The notes beneath the pieces were generated by a model. That model was given only the letters and a program-made list of their open reading frames with translations, was not told the origin of the DNA and searched no databases. This document shows, piece after piece, positions 1-11,523 of a stretch of DNA of 64,000 bases. The stretch lies in the NCBI GenBank assembly GCA_027575805.1, contig JANBPU010000002.1:186001-250000 (forward strand), read 5' to 3'. Made by a program: the position numbers and the translations under genes. Within the stretch, counting starts at the first letter, position 1. Every line of letters begins with the position of its first letter. This stretch comes from Mycoemilia scoparia (taxonomy: Eukaryota > Kickxellomycota > Kickxellomycetes > Kickxellales > Kickxellaceae).

Positions 1-1089
1 TTTCCGTAGGGCAGCGTATCGTGTGGTTTTGTATAATAATCGGGTATATCGAGAAATGAAAGGTGCTCTACCACATAAATCAAGTCCCTTTGATGCTGTT
101 CAGGATAACGAAATAAAACGCTCTTGCTTAAATATGTTCGAATTAGGTCTTGTTTGGTAAATTAGAACCCCGCCTGGTAAGTCAAAATCTTAAATTACGC
201 TCCAGAGCTTAGTGTTTTAAGCTTACAGCAATGAATGTATGCCAGGGTTAGTATATTGTAAGTGAAAGCTGCAAAAAGTGAGGGAGTGTGGGAACTTGAT
301 TCTTCAGCTGTACCTCCAGCCATTAAGTTGCTTATTTATTACTAACCCAATAGCCTTATGGGGCTTGTCATCCACCTGACTACCCGCATTATGACAAAAA
401 TCGCAGAGCCCACAAGTATGTACTATTTGAAATGACTGTTTTCATTTTCGACTATTGGCAACTTTAAGCCCTCCCCCCCCCCATGACCCCAGCGCTTTGC
501 TTTTGCTTTTGGAGGACTACAAACAGAGACTATTCTGTTTATTTGGTAATAAACACGATAGCTGGATGGGAAGATTTCACTAGCGATCAGGCATTAATTA
601 GGCAAAATGGACCCTCAGATTTTGGCCCAAATACCAGATGCTTTATGTGCAACTCCAGGGACTCATTTTGCCCAAAGCCTTGCGAACTTTCACCAGAAAT
701 ATACTCGAACTTGGAATGCCATAACCTAAACAACATTTTCGGCTAAAGTAAAACGTGGTATATGCAATTTGCAAACTGAAAACAGGAGCTGGCAAAGGTC
801 GATTTGAGCCTTCAATCAAGATTTCACAAACAGCCTTTAAAATACTGGCTAATGACAATAACAAGGGTGCTTTAAAATTGCAATTTATTATTTAAAATAT
901 GTGGATGATGCTTTTTTCTCACGAAAATGAATGAGATATGATGGCTTTTAACTACTAAATGTACAGGTTTGTGTATATGAGCGAGATGAAAAGCAAGAGA
1001 AGGTATACGAGAGTAGGTCATGAAGTAAGTTATTATAACAATTCTCTATAAATATTTTTCGGTTCCGTTGGCTGCGCAAAAGAGGCACT
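1..1089. other. Intergenic region at window start
   Basis: No gene can be supported here. The stretch contains a short homopolymeric C run near 471-482 and, at about 565-698, one copy of a dispersed repeat that recurs near 50323-50443. The only open frames are short and overlap the repeat, so they are not called as genes. The right edge is the 3' side of the cyclin gene on the minus strand. Confidence 0.6.
565..698 (+). repeat. Dispersed repeat R2, copy 1
   Basis: About 130 bases match, with scattered substitutions and small gaps, a second segment at about 50323-50443 in the same orientation. Shared blocks include TTTCACTAG, AGGCATTA, GGCAAAAT, ACCCTC, GATTTTGG and GAACTTT. No clear terminal inverted repeats or coding content are visible. 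It may be a decayed non-autonomous transposon or SINE-like unit; the class is not determined. Confidence 0.65.
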
Positions 1090-2385
1090 CTAGGCCTGGA
1101 GGTTCTGCACAGCAAAAGATGAAGATTTTGATGGGACTTGGCAAGTCTGTTGTGGTGGAGACTGAGGCGGAATTTGCGGCGGGGATGATTCACATTGAGG
1201 AGATGAAGCTGTCGCGTATGGTGTTTCGGGCCCTTTATCTCCAAATCCCACGCCTGCTCGCATATGCGCCTCCTTGGTATAAAACTCAAGGATCCAGTCC
1301 ACACCCTCTGCATTTCATAAACCATAAATAGAGTTTCTAGCCTTTGCTTTTCTTTCCAGTGCAAATATACACATCTATGTGTATTTTGGATTGAATGATG
1401 GTTGCTGTTTACCAACACATGTATGTACGTACCTTTGATGGTTTCTGGCGAAATCACAAAGTCTGGGTTCAGCCGGCCATTCATGTCCTTTGAGCAGTCG
1501 ATGCCATTAACCTTATATGTCAATGAAATTGCTATGGCTGCAATGGCATTTGCTGGAAATACAGCCACCATCGGCGTTCGGAGACAATCATTGATAAAGC
1601 CCCAAGCCATGCGGGCCATGCGGACGTCAACTACAAATGTAAACATTAGACATCATACAGTAACTCATAATCACATACAACCCACGCTTGGGCTCTCACA
1701 ATATCTACGGTCTCATGAATTAGGCTTACAGTCAAGTTTCTTTAACATTGTTACTAAATGTGAGTGCGGGTGGTCAATAATCATGTCGAAACAACACGCT
1801 TCGAGCACTGGGAACTCATAGTGCAGAATTACACTTCGCCACCTTTCGAACTCCACACTTCCAGGTTGAGCTCGACATGTTCCTTTGGTTGTGTAGTATG
1901 CAATTATTGGGATAAAGTCTTCCAGCTTGCGCAATGTCTCCTCGGTCTTACAAGCAATAAACAAGCTTGTCGCAGCAATACTCTATGTGATCCGTATGGG
2001 ATTATCAGCGCCCATTTAGCCACTAATATCTTTTTTGCAAACCATTTGTCGAAAAATTGTCTTGGTACTTACATAATGATGATACTCCTTTAATGAGTTT
2101 CTCATATAAAACCTGTGAAGGTATATACAGGCAGTCGCCGCAGTGATATGAGGTCTATTGCAAACATTGTGCAAAAATGAGCACAATTTATCTTGAAATG
2201 CGGATAATTGAAAAATGTACAAAATATTCTTACAACTTGAGCTTCCTAGCTGTGTATTGAATCATGGTGGCAGCCTTTGCTCTATCCATCTCCTCTCGCT
2301 CGGCAGACCAGCCCGACAACACTGAGGGCGTTTTCTGCAAATCCGTGCGCAGAAAGCGCCATTGGCTGACTGGAGAACCAGCCAT
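1090..2385 (-). CDS. Cyclin T/K-like transcriptional cyclin, 5 exons
   Basis: The gene encodes a regulatory cyclin of the cyclin T/K (P-TEFb, S. pombe Pch1) class, which partners a Cdk9/Cdk12-type kinase in RNA polymerase II elongation in the nucleus. Exons on minus are 2385-2234, 2154-2073, 1982-1730, 1630-1433 and 1307-1090; they sum to 903 bases (300 residues) with all phases consistent. Visible family hallmarks are an N-terminal WRFLRTDL...TPS segment, the first cyclin box with ITAATACIYLHRFYM followed by ATSLFIACKTEE, and a second box with AWGFINDCLRT and an alanine-rich helix. The C-terminus is rich in Pro, Gln and Ser. The start is the Met just before GSPVSQWRF. It is divergent from the guanylate kinase gene. 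Confidence is high for the cyclin class and moderate for which subclass. Confidence 0.9.
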
Positions 2386-2848
2386 CGGCAAAAACCTCTG
2401 AATCGAATAAGTCCGTGTGCAAGACTGAAAGTCCAGCAGTACAGAAACACAATTACAAGATTCGTGGGCGGAGAGGGGAAATGCGGTGAAAATTACAAGC
2501 ACCCTCTTTTACAAGGGTGAAGCAATAGTGAAGAAAAGGAGGTCAAAAAAGGTAGAATATTGATTTTCATCTTGCGTGGCAAGGCTCTCAATAGTTATTT
2601 TCACAGGTTTTTGAGTCAAACTGTCTGGCCACCTGTAATCAAATTATCCGATTTGATTTTTGAAAGTCAAAACATTTTGTACTTGCTACTTCAAAGCCTG
2701 CTTTTAAGATCATTGAGCATCAATAGTACATGCGGCCCATCTTGTTTTGTGACAGCTATCATTTCCTTGTGTCGAACATAACTAGAACCAACGCTGGTAT
2801 TGCTCTTTTGAAGCTTCACGAGACGCTACACATTTGTTACTTAAAGAC
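2386..2848. promoter_or_regulatory. Divergent promoter region, cyclin / guanylate kinase
   Basis: This 463-base gap separates the two divergent start codons and must hold both 5' regions. No confident TATA box or operator was seen; open frames here are short and without recognisable content. Confidence 0.4.
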
Positions 2849-3598
2849 ATGGCCTCTTCGCTTAAGAACATCATTGTGTTGTCCGGCCCATCAGGTGCTG
2901 GAAAAAGCACCCTATTGAAGCGCTTGTTTAAAGACTATCCTGATACCTTTGGATTTAGTATTTCTCGTAAGTGCATTCTCATCGTTAGGTTTTTAATGGA
3001 CAACCTCTACAAGACACGTTTCCAAATTCTAAAATTGCTTATCACCATGGATCAGGCTATAGAAAGGACTTGATAGCTTACCTTGTTGCGTATCCCTCTC
3101 AATATAGACACTACTCGCGCACCACGCCCTGGCGAGCAGGATGGACGTGAATACCACTTTGTTTCCAACGAAAATTTTGAACAGCTCATCAAAGAAAACG
3201 CCTTTATCGAGCACGCTAAGTTTTCAAATAACCGTTATGGAACAAGCTTCAAGGCAGTAGGGGATGTAGTTAAGAGCAACCTCAAGTGCATCCTTGATGT
3301 TGATATGCAGGGCGTCAAGTCGATAAAGAATAGCGATCTAAAGGCTCACTACGTTTTCATTGCACCCCCATCGATCAAGGTCCTTGAAGAGAGGCTTCGT
3401 GGCCGCCAAACCGATTCCGAAGAAAGCATTCAAACCCGACTGAAGACAGCAGAGGCTGAAATTGCCTATTCTAAGGAACCCTCGGCTCACGATATAATTA
3501 TTATCAATGACAACCTTGAAGAGGCATACAAGAAGCTTGTGAACTTTATATTGGGTGATTCCAAAAAAGAAACACAGCAGACAACATCTTCATTGTAA
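2849..3598 (+). CDS. GUK1: Guanylate kinase, 2 exons
   Basis: Guanylate kinase phosphorylates GMP to GDP using ATP, in the cytosol, and is essential for guanine nucleotide supply. Exons are 2849-2966 and 3108-3598 (609 bases, 202 residues), close to the usual 190-200 residues. The P-loop GPSGAGKST lies at residues about 13-21. The GMP-binding motif spans the splice junction, giving [13 protein letters not shown], and is followed by the lid and helical parts ([29 protein letters not shown]). The intron has a GTAAGT donor and a TATAG acceptor, and splicing restores the conserved His-Thr-Thr-Arg; read through, the frame would break. The start is the first ATG; an upstream in-frame TTG is not needed. 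Confidence 0.96.
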
Positions 3599-4131
3599 AG
3601 GCTCCCCACCATGTTCAAAGAAGCCTCAGAAACTTCTTTTGAATAGATATACATATCTATTGACCAGCCCATGCTTGTTGGTACTAATACATCTGAGATT
3701 TTGGATAAAATAGCTTTTGTTATCAAGACAGCCATAATCCTGTTTTTATTTATTGACCCTAATAAGTAAACAATACCACGCACCACTCTTCGGTTCAAAT
3801 GAGAGTATTTGAATGTTTTGAATAGACCAAAATCTGTGGACTCATTTCTGTCCACCATACATTTGATCACTAGTGAAATCTCAACATATATTCCGATAAA
3901 TAACCCGGGGAATATCAACTACAGCCTAAGCCTTGCATAGGAAAATCCTGGTCACATTAATAGATAATATTGGATGTAACTTGGCATATATATAAACCAA
4001 AAAAGAATTATGATAATAGTGGAGGACATAGGGGCTAGTCAATAAACATGATATTTTTTGGGGTCAAAAACGCATATGTCTGGGACAGGTATGAGGAAAG
4101 TGGCCAAGCAGCACAATAAGCTACTTTGCTA
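3599..4131. other. Convergent intergenic region
   Basis: This is the shared 3' region between the plus-strand guanylate kinase and the minus-strand homeodomain gene. It is AT-rich, with possible polyadenylation-like AATAAA-type stretches but no gene I can support. Confidence 0.5.
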
Positions 4132-5604
4132 CTATGAATTCCCCCACGGTCTCCAGTGAGATCTGTTTTTGGGCAGGGGCGACTCCGGGACAGAGGACTG
4201 GGGCGATGTTGTTGACGGTCTTGATGTTGGTGATAAACTATTTGTCCCAAGCCACCCTGAGCCACTGTCTCTATCGTTATTTTCGGATGCCTGTATCGCC
4301 GTCCTAGCCTGAGACGTTTCATGGCTCTGACTCTGGGCCAATGAGTATGTCGCCAGGTGCGTCGACGAGGCCGGCAATGGCAAGCACGATCCCCTCGAAG
4401 TAGCTGGGCTTGTGAGGATGGGCAGTTGTGAGGGTGCAGTCAAAGGTGGAAGTGCAAGTGAGGCTTGTGGTGAGAGTTGGGGCTGGGATGATACAATGTC
4501 AGCTAAAGGAATGCCTCCACTGAGCCTCTGGCTGCTTATAGATAGTCTTCCGATTGGTATATGGCTTCGCCTGCGATCCAGTACTTGGTATGGACTTGTG
4601 TCGCCCCGATACCGCCCAGCAGTAGTTGCTCTTCTTTGCAATGTGGGCGGCCTCGAGACAGACAAGTCTCCTGTGTCGTCATGAGTAAATGGCTGTGGTG
4701 GCGGTGTTGTTATTAAATTATTAGAGGATTCCATTTGTGGGGATATAGGGTTAAGAATGTGCGATAGCTTTGGTAGAGCGTTACTAGGAGTAGGTACAGA
4801 ATGGTAGTGTAATGTTGATGCAATGGGTGGAATGGCCTCAGAAGGCCTCGGTTCAGGAAGGGTTAGACGAGGATGGGCTGTACAAGGTCTGTAGTATCTG
4901 TTGTCTTCACGGACAAAGGGGTCAGAAGTCACGCTTTGATGGTGCGCTGATGATACGGGCGAAGATGGGTTTTGGGGATGAGGGTGGTGGGCTGGCGCAA
5001 AGAGCGATGAAGAACCAGCCAGGCTGGTCAGAGGCGGAAGCTGAGGAGGTGGCAAATTCGGTCTGCTGCAATCCCTCTGTTTCTGATGTTGCTGGTGATG
5101 GTGGTGGCCCATGTGGTGTGGCTGTCCAGGAGATGGATCAGCACCTACTGCAGGAATAGCTGCAGTACGAGAGTGGTATTGAGGCAACTGTGATCGTGCA
5201 CGACCACGCTCCTTGGTTTTTTGTCGCTGGTTTTGAAACCACACCTGTACGTTGCGAGATGGCATGTTGAGACTAGAAGCTATCCTTTCTCTGAGATCTC
5301 GACATGGATACGATGTTCGCTCCAGTATCCGTGTCAGGACTCGGATTTGATAGAAAGACAACGCCTTTCTTGTCCGCTTCTTTGGGAGCTGGTCGTCGTT
5401 AGCAGTGGCAGAGCTTGTTCCTATACCAGTGGACTGAAAGGAGGAACTCCCGATATCTTCCTGGGCTTGGTGGCCAGTCGGAGGCTGTTGATAAGGGGCC
5501 TGTGGAAAGGAATTGCCACTGATATCCTCGCTCTCTAGTATCTGACGTAGCTCCTCATCGCTTATATTTGTGTTCCCAGGCTTCCCCCTCAGATCACGAG
5601 GCAT
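4132..5604 (-). CDS. Homeodomain transcription factor
   Basis: This is an intronless gene for a 490-residue nuclear DNA-binding protein. A typical homeodomain occupies residues about 75-137: a basic N-terminal arm (KKRTRKA), helices 1-2 with LTRILERTSYP and RERIASSLNM, and recognition helix 3 with VQVWFQNQRQK, which includes the invariant Trp, Phe and Asn. The rest is low-complexity sequence rich in Pro, Ser, Gln and His, including a His-rich run after the homeodomain, as is common in fungal homeodomain regulators (S. cerevisiae Yox1/Yhp1, S. pombe Phx1). Targets cannot be told from the sequence. No TALE three-residue insertion is seen in the loop, so mating-type HD1-class identity is unlikely. 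The start is the Met of MPRDLRGKPG. Confidence 0.93.
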   Translation of the reverse strand: MPRDLRGKPGNTNISDEELRQILESEDISGNSFPQAPYQQPPTGHQAQEDIGSSSFQSTGIGTSSATANDDQLPKKRTRKALSFYQIRVLTRILERTSYPCRDLRERIASSLNMPSRNVQVWFQNQRQKTKERGRARSQLPQYHSRTAAIPAVGADPSPGQPHHMGHHHHQQHQKQRDCSRPNLPPPQLPPLTSLAGSSSLFAPAHHPHPQNPSSPVSSAHHQSVTSDPFVREDNRYYRPCTAHPRLTLPEPRPSEAIPPIASTLHYHSVPTPSNALPKLSHILNPISPQMESSNNLITTPPPQPFTHDDTGDLSVSRPPTLQRRATTAGRYRGDTSPYQVLDRRRSHIPIGRLSISSQRLSGGIPLADIVSSQPQLSPQASLALPPLTAPSQLPILTSPATSRGSCLPLPASSTHLATYSLAQSQSHETSQARTAIQASENNDRDSGSGWLGTNSLSPTSRPSTTSPQSSVPESPLPKNRSHWRPWGNS

Positions 5605-7083
5605 ACCCTTAGTAGTGGAGAGGGGTTCAAAGCCTAGAAGTTCTAGACAATACGGTGGCTACTTGGGAATATAATGCACAAAAATAGAAAAACAGAGTGA
5701 GCAGTAATGGCTATAAGAAAAGAAAGGGAAACGCGGGCATATAGCACATGAGTTCTGGGAGCTTATATATGGGTATAGGTGACGAAGACAAAAGGAATGA
5801 GAAGCAACAAGGAAAGACTTCTAGGAAAGTAAAATATGCATTGAAGATGTGGTGCTTAGCTTTTACATAAGGTTGTGCGGCGGCGCCTGTTATAGTTATG
5901 TTCCAACGTATCATGCCTGTCTCTCAGCCTGGAAAAATGACTAGATCTCGACCACTCAAGCAGACCAAAACATTGAGCAGTGCGTCGTGTTACACACCCA
6001 TATTAGCGGGCTGTCAAGCCCACCCCCTGTTCTCACGCCCTGGTCTCTAGCCACAATCTAAGGGCCACATAGCAGTATGCAAACACAGAATCAAACCACC
6101 CAATCTGCCAAAAAGCAGAGACTTTCAGGCATACAGCATGCTCTCTTTATTTGAACTTTTTATCAAGCATGCAGTACCCTATGGTCTTGTCCTGGTTCCT
6201 CAGACCCCATATGACATTGCAGCCTATATTATATTTAACAGTTCCAATGTGGACCACTATATTTAAACAAACTACTTGGCCCATCTCAAGGATTTAAAAG
6301 CAGCACAGCATCTTTTTTCTCTGTCTCCAACAAAAGACATGCAAGGCGTTCTACTGATAGCCGTTGTTTCCCGCACCTAGACTAGCGCAACGATTTCATC
6401 CTACACAGCAAAAAGGAAAATTATGTACTCCGTTGCCTTCAAGCAGCTTGAGAAAATATACAAAGGCACCAAACAAATGCAGCTTTATGAATTCATAGAA
6501 GCCACTCTATTTCTTTTTGTTACCTGTAGCAGCACAGCTTGGTCACTGTTCAAGCTAACAACCAAACTACCATCAGCTGGGCTTCAAGGTGCTCCTTTGC
6601 GTACTTGCTGCCAAGCCATTTTATCTCTACTGGAGAAAGACAGGTTTTTTGATTTTCAAAACATTATTATTGCTCCTAAAAAACAATCATAAGCTGCAGA
6701 TCAAAAGCGCGTTTTTGGGCTTTCGCCATAGCAGTGATCCCAGGCTTATCATGTGGCTAACATATCACAATAATAAAGTAATAATACATGCCAATAATTG
6801 AATGTTTGCAATTTTGTAGTTTGAAAGATACTTGAATCTTGGAAGAACAAAAGAACGCCCTTGTTCACCACAGAGTCTTTAGAGACAGAAAACGGCCATG
6901 ATAACAGTGTCTAATTTCAAAGAATAAAAGAAAGAGGCATCATTGAGCACTAAAGGTTTAATATGTGATGGTTTTAGGCCTCATTCCAAGAAACCAGCCA
7001 TTTTACCCTTGGCCAAGCCACCAAACAAAGAAAGGACCTTTAATCTCTACGTTCTGTATTTTCCATGGCTGAATCCTTTTTAC
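5605..7083. other. Long intergenic region
   Basis: About 1.5 kb lies between the 5' side of the homeodomain gene and the 3' end of the Rua1-like gene. It includes the homeodomain promoter. Short frames are present on both strands, none with recognisable motifs or a convincing spliced structure. Confidence 0.5.
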
Positions 7084-9667
7084 CTACGAAGCCTTGTGGC
7101 ACTTTTGAGCATGTTTCCACCAATATATTTTTGGGTTCTTAATGGATACGTTTCTTGTGCTGCCCAAATCTATCCAACGGTGACATGCGTGACACAATCC
7201 CTGTCTATATCCATAAACGCTGCCATCCTTCAAAGTCTTTGTTTGCGATGCCAGTCTTTCTTCTACAGGGTCGTCAAACGGCTGGCCAGTTACTGACGAG
7301 ATCCCGTGAAAAAAGTTAAGGTGATACCTGTTGTTTGTGGCCATCAAGGATAAGGAAAATTGGTAGTCAAAGGTGTCAGGACGCTGGAGTTGTTTTCATT
7401 AATTTATCCTGCATGATGATGTGCCAGGATATGTTCCACCTGACACAATACGAGGCATAGCTTACCAATACGCGCTACACTTCATCTTGAACCATTTGAC
7501 TACACCGTTGCTTTCGCAAGCTGGACACATCCCCATCTTTGTTCTTCCAACTCCACGGATATACCTTGGCGTATATTGGTCGCCTTGGCTTCGAATGGGG
7601 TTGCACTGGACATGGCTGTATCCATAGGCATCAGATTCTGGGTCATTGAGCGTTTTACTACCAAGGGCTCCATCATGAATACTGCTATTTTCGTCGGACT
7701 TTGGACCCAATGCGCGGCAATCCTCCCAATTTTGGACACCAGATGTTTGGAAATCTCGTCTTTGTGACCCGCTCTCGCATATCTTTTCAGCAGAAATCAC
7801 GTCCCCTAGAGCAAAAGAGCAGTAGAGCGTCAGAAGGGACAATGTCATAGCGCAAACTTGCTTGGTGCAATAATCATTAAATTGCATTGGCATTCCTAAA
7901 TAAAAATAAACATCCAGTATGATTTTGTACGCTTGTGAGCCTCCCAGGATGCCCGACTGGCACTGTTGGCTCTCACGTTTTTCCAATTGCGGCTTTCCGT
8001 ATATATGCGTTTGTCTAAACAACATACCCTTCAGCGTAGTACCATAAGAATACTCCTTTGCTATTGGTGATGCTATATTGTCCACAGGGCCAAGAGAAGT
8101 TATGTATGTATTCAGCCTTGCTGCAATTTTATAGATTAAGTGCATCGGGTCATTATTCAACTGGGCAGTAATTTTGCAAACATGTGTTGAGATTGATTAC
8201 ACATTGAAGATCAGCAGCAGAACATATGGCCTGTACAACCCAAACCTACGCTGCTACTGTGCATCCAAATTATTAAGCTCTATTATGTTTTCACATTTTT
8301 ACCTTCAATGCTCAACTTATCTATTTGCTGAGAGCCCTGAGATATAACAGCATCGTCATCTACAGGTTTAGAGATATATGCATACGTGTTATTAGGAGGC
8401 GCAATTTGGTGAGATATAGTGACCAAGAAAGTTACAATAAAATGCCCTGTTCAATAAGGAAGTCGTAACAAAAGCACCACGTTGGCAAATATCAATAGTG
8501 CTTTTTGATTGCTGAGCCACATTTGAAAAAAGTCGTTGTACCTTTACAAAAAAGCCCATTGTTGTTGTTGTTATTGTTATTGCTAGTTCTGCTTTTGTAA
8601 AATACGCCATCTAAATCAAGCTCAGGCACTAGTGAACCGAGAGTATCAGCGGCCTTACCACCATCTCTGTATTTGGTTGTAGAACCCAACGAATCTTTGT
8701 AAGATGGTGGCTCAGATGTAGCGGTTGAAGGATTCAGTGTTGCGGCCGACGTGGGAACAGTACAAGTGCCCTTGTCAAGAAGATGTGACGATGGTGAGGC
8801 CATTATGTCCCCCTGAAAGTCGTTTCTGTGCTGGGAAAACTGAAGGTTAGAGGATATACCATTGTTTTCTGCAGAGAGTGATGGGGCTAGCAGAGTTTGG
8901 CTTGGGGTGAGGCACATCTGGCAATCTCCTATAATCATTAATATTTTTAATCTTGTTTTGGCATGCACACATCAATCACAGATATCCGGATATGGAAAAC
9001 CATATTTAGATGTATCGAATACACTCAAGGACATCTTTACACCCACACAGTGTGTTGGTAATAATGACCCAGCTGCATGTAAGCTGTGCATAAGAATGCG
9101 TCTATGTATACATTTTACCTGTTGTTACTTTTTCAATATTGTCCCATGGAAGTTCTACATAGAAACCTTTTTGCTGATTAATTAACTTGCAAAGGCTCTT
9201 AGCTTGTAAGGCTGAGTCGTGACTATTATTTAGGTTACTTTACCTGTGCTACTTAGCATGTCAAATAAGGGAAATATGCTGCATATGGGTGGTTGTTCTA
9301 TGTCTGCAAACAAATTCTCGGAATCGTCTCGTTCTGTTATCGGTGAGTCACTCAGAGGCAGATCTAATGTTTCCGGTTGAACCGGATGCATAGCTGGAGG
9401 TTCTAGTGACCACACATAATCGCTGTATTGTTTGCACCAAGACGTGAACATTGGTGAGATCTCGAGCTCTTGGCATTTAAAGATATCATTTGTGGCTTTC
9501 TTTCCACACGCTTCTTCTGTGTTTCCAGTTGCATCTGTATGTGGCAAAGGGTGTGAGTATAATGTCTTCTCAGAGAATGATGAATTGTTATCCTGCAACA
9601 ACACTTTTGTGGGATTATACATTGATAGTGGTTTGCAGATGGTTTTTGGGAATGTGGAAATTTGCAT
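7084..9667 (-). CDS. Rua1-type C-terminal domain regulator, 5 exons
   Basis: This is a predicted transcription regulator with the Rua1 C-terminal domain (PF14616/DUF4451), named after the Ustilago regulator of ustilagic acid genes. Exons on minus are 9667-9244, 8928-8542, 8446-8303, 8120-7466 and 7327-7084; they sum to 1854 bases (617 residues) with phases 1, 1, 1 and 2 matching throughout. The diagnostic block is at the C-terminus: MCPACESNGVVKWFKMKCSAYW joined over the last intron to YHLNFFHGISSVTGQPF, then GLCHACHRWIDLG and KIYWWKHAQKCH, which supply the Cys/His pairs expected to bind zinc. The N-terminal two-thirds is disordered, with an eight-Asn run encoded near 8557-8585. An additional intron inside the fourth exon cannot be excluded. 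The domain call is strong; the biological target is unknown and should not be read as glycolipid synthesis. Confidence 0.85.
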
Positions 9668-10345
9668 AGATTGTTTGATTTATTGGGTTTGTCTAAAGCG
9701 AGCAGCTTTAGATATATTGAATCTAACTGCCATACCTGGGAATATACTCTTTGAGTACTACAGGACTGCTAGGAACATTTGACTAAGGCTAAGATGAGTG
9801 AATGCATATGGAGTCTTTGACTTAATGCTAGGATGACGATGATGATGATGGTGTGGCCTTATACTATGAGTCCCGAGTAATTGCGATTTTGGTTTTGTTC
9901 CAGGGTTATCTTGGGAAATTTCCAAAAACACAAAACAATCACAATTGTCAGCTTTCCAGTTCCGATTATGAATTGGAATAGTGGCGGCATGACCAAGTGG
10001 TTTTTCCGTTTAGCCAATGGAAGCAGAGCCTTCTGAAATTAAACCGGTACAGTCCTCACTGAGTCCTCTCTGAAAAGCGATGGGAACTACTTTCCACTGA
10101 AGATGCAATAAATATGGTTTAGTGTGTAGAATGAGAGCAACTTAATAAAGAACAAATACAAATAAATTTGTTTAATTCAAATACACTGTAATTTTATATC
10201 TATGCCAAAAAGCTCATGACTTCAAATCCATTATTGCAATTATGTGACCAGCACAGTATCAAGCTGTGGTTTTCCTTGTCTCAATGCTTGGACTGAACAT
10301 GTAATAAACCTGAGTGTAGTATTGGCATATAACAGCAATATGGGC

Positions 10346-10451
10346 GATTATTTTTGAAGGGTCAATGTTTGCTAATAAAACTGGACATCCATTTGGATGT
10401 AATTGTACTTATAATCATTGGCCACCAAAGGCATCCTTCAGAAATTGTTAC
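10346..10451 (+). mobile_element. R1 MITE-like element, copy a (degraded)
   Basis: The left end reads GATTATTTTTGAAGGGT and the right end is a decayed inverted version (CCTTCAGAAATTGTTAC). The internal ATAATCATTGGCCACCAAAG block matches the other copies. It has no coding capacity. Confidence 0.65.
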
Positions 10452-10478
10452 ACATAGCATTTTTAGTCAAAAGGAGAA

Positions 10479-10596
10479 ATGAGTTATTATTTTTGGAGGG
10501 TGGCCATCTACTAGCAGATGGTGATCACCAATTTGGCTGTGTTTGCCCCTATAATCTTTGGCCACCAAAAGTCACTCTTCAATAATAATAACTCAT
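10479..10596 (-). mobile_element. R1 MITE-like element, copy b
   Basis: About 118 bases start ATGAGTTATTATTTTT and end AATAATAATAACTCAT, so the two ends are inverted repeats of about 24 bases with few mismatches. Internally CTAGCAGATGG and CTATAATCTTTGGCCACCAA occur in the opposite orientation to copy c at 28254. It has no coding capacity. Confidence 0.75.
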
Positions 10597-11523
10597 ATTT
10601 TAACTAGGGAGACCACCTGAAAAATATCAGACATGCAATATGTTATGAAATATACTATGTGAGTACTTCTCAAAACTCTTGACAAACAGTACCATTGATA
10701 TGTCTGGCCTTGACTCACTTTTTAACGAATTGTCACATCTTATCAGATGGCAGGTTAAATCGTTTGACTTCTAAAACAGACCACGACACGTCATGGTGGA
10801 AAAGAGGTTGGTTGCCATATTCTAGATTTGGACTGGGGTAATGTTTACCAATTTCAAAAAAGAACGGGTTAATGTGATGCCAAGGTTGTATTGGTAGTCG
10901 GCCCACAAGCTGTTTCTGTTTTTTGCTGTGAAAACCTGGCGGATACTCCAATAGATGTAATGTGTTATTGCTGAACCCTTTTTTGGCGAGAATTTTTATC
11001 CATTTGGCTACGATAAGGCAAATTTTATCTGCCATGCTTTTGTAGTGGACATAGGGATCCCCAACATTGTTTCACAAGCAATAGTTTTAACTAATTGGTT
11101 GCGAGGTGAGTGGGATGAAGGGTTGAGGTATGAAAAGCTAATCCATTGGTTTTGCATACAAATAGAAAAAATTATAACCAATCAATGGTGGGTCCCGATT
11201 CACCCCAGCACACTTGATTCAATTCCAGTGGTCTCTTTTTTTACATGAACTAATGATACACATGCCCACCCAGATTCTGTCTCTCTTCTTTTACTGATTT
11301 TTAACCTTTTTCTGAAATGCACATAGAATTATTCAAAAGTCAATTCTACATTATTTTTCAGTTCACCTTTTAGCCCATATAACACCTCCTTTTCCTTTAC
11401 TCTTTTATATACACACGTTCTTTTATATCGTCATTTCCTTTTTGGTGCATTACACAAATATCTTTTCGCGTCAATTTCGGATTAGATTTAACAACCAACA
11501 CTCTACCTTCATCTTTGACTCAA

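Larger units (their letters stand above)
9668..11523. other. Intergenic region with two MITE-like repeats
   Basis: About 1.85 kb lies between divergent genes, the Rua1-like gene on minus and the decapping-factor-like gene on plus. It contains a GAT/ATG microsatellite near 9835-9851 and two adjacent copies of the R1 inverted-repeat element (10346-10451 and 10479-10596). A pyrimidine-rich stretch at about 11360-11450 lies upstream of the plus-strand gene. No further gene is supported. Confidence 0.5.

Noticed and set aside
483..746. 87-codon open frame on the plus strand
   Set aside because: It overlaps repeat R2, has no domain and no splice context; the second R2 copy does not keep the frame.
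6423..6801. Two overlapping short frames between the homeodomain and Rua1-like genes
   Set aside because: Composition is unremarkable, there are no motifs, and they overlap in different frames; chance open frames are expected in 1.5 kb.
7801..7870. Possible extra short intron within the fourth exon of the Rua1-like gene
   Set aside because: A good pyrimidine-rich acceptor (CTCTAG) exists, but the nearest donors give a phase that creates a stop, whereas the uninterrupted frame is open.
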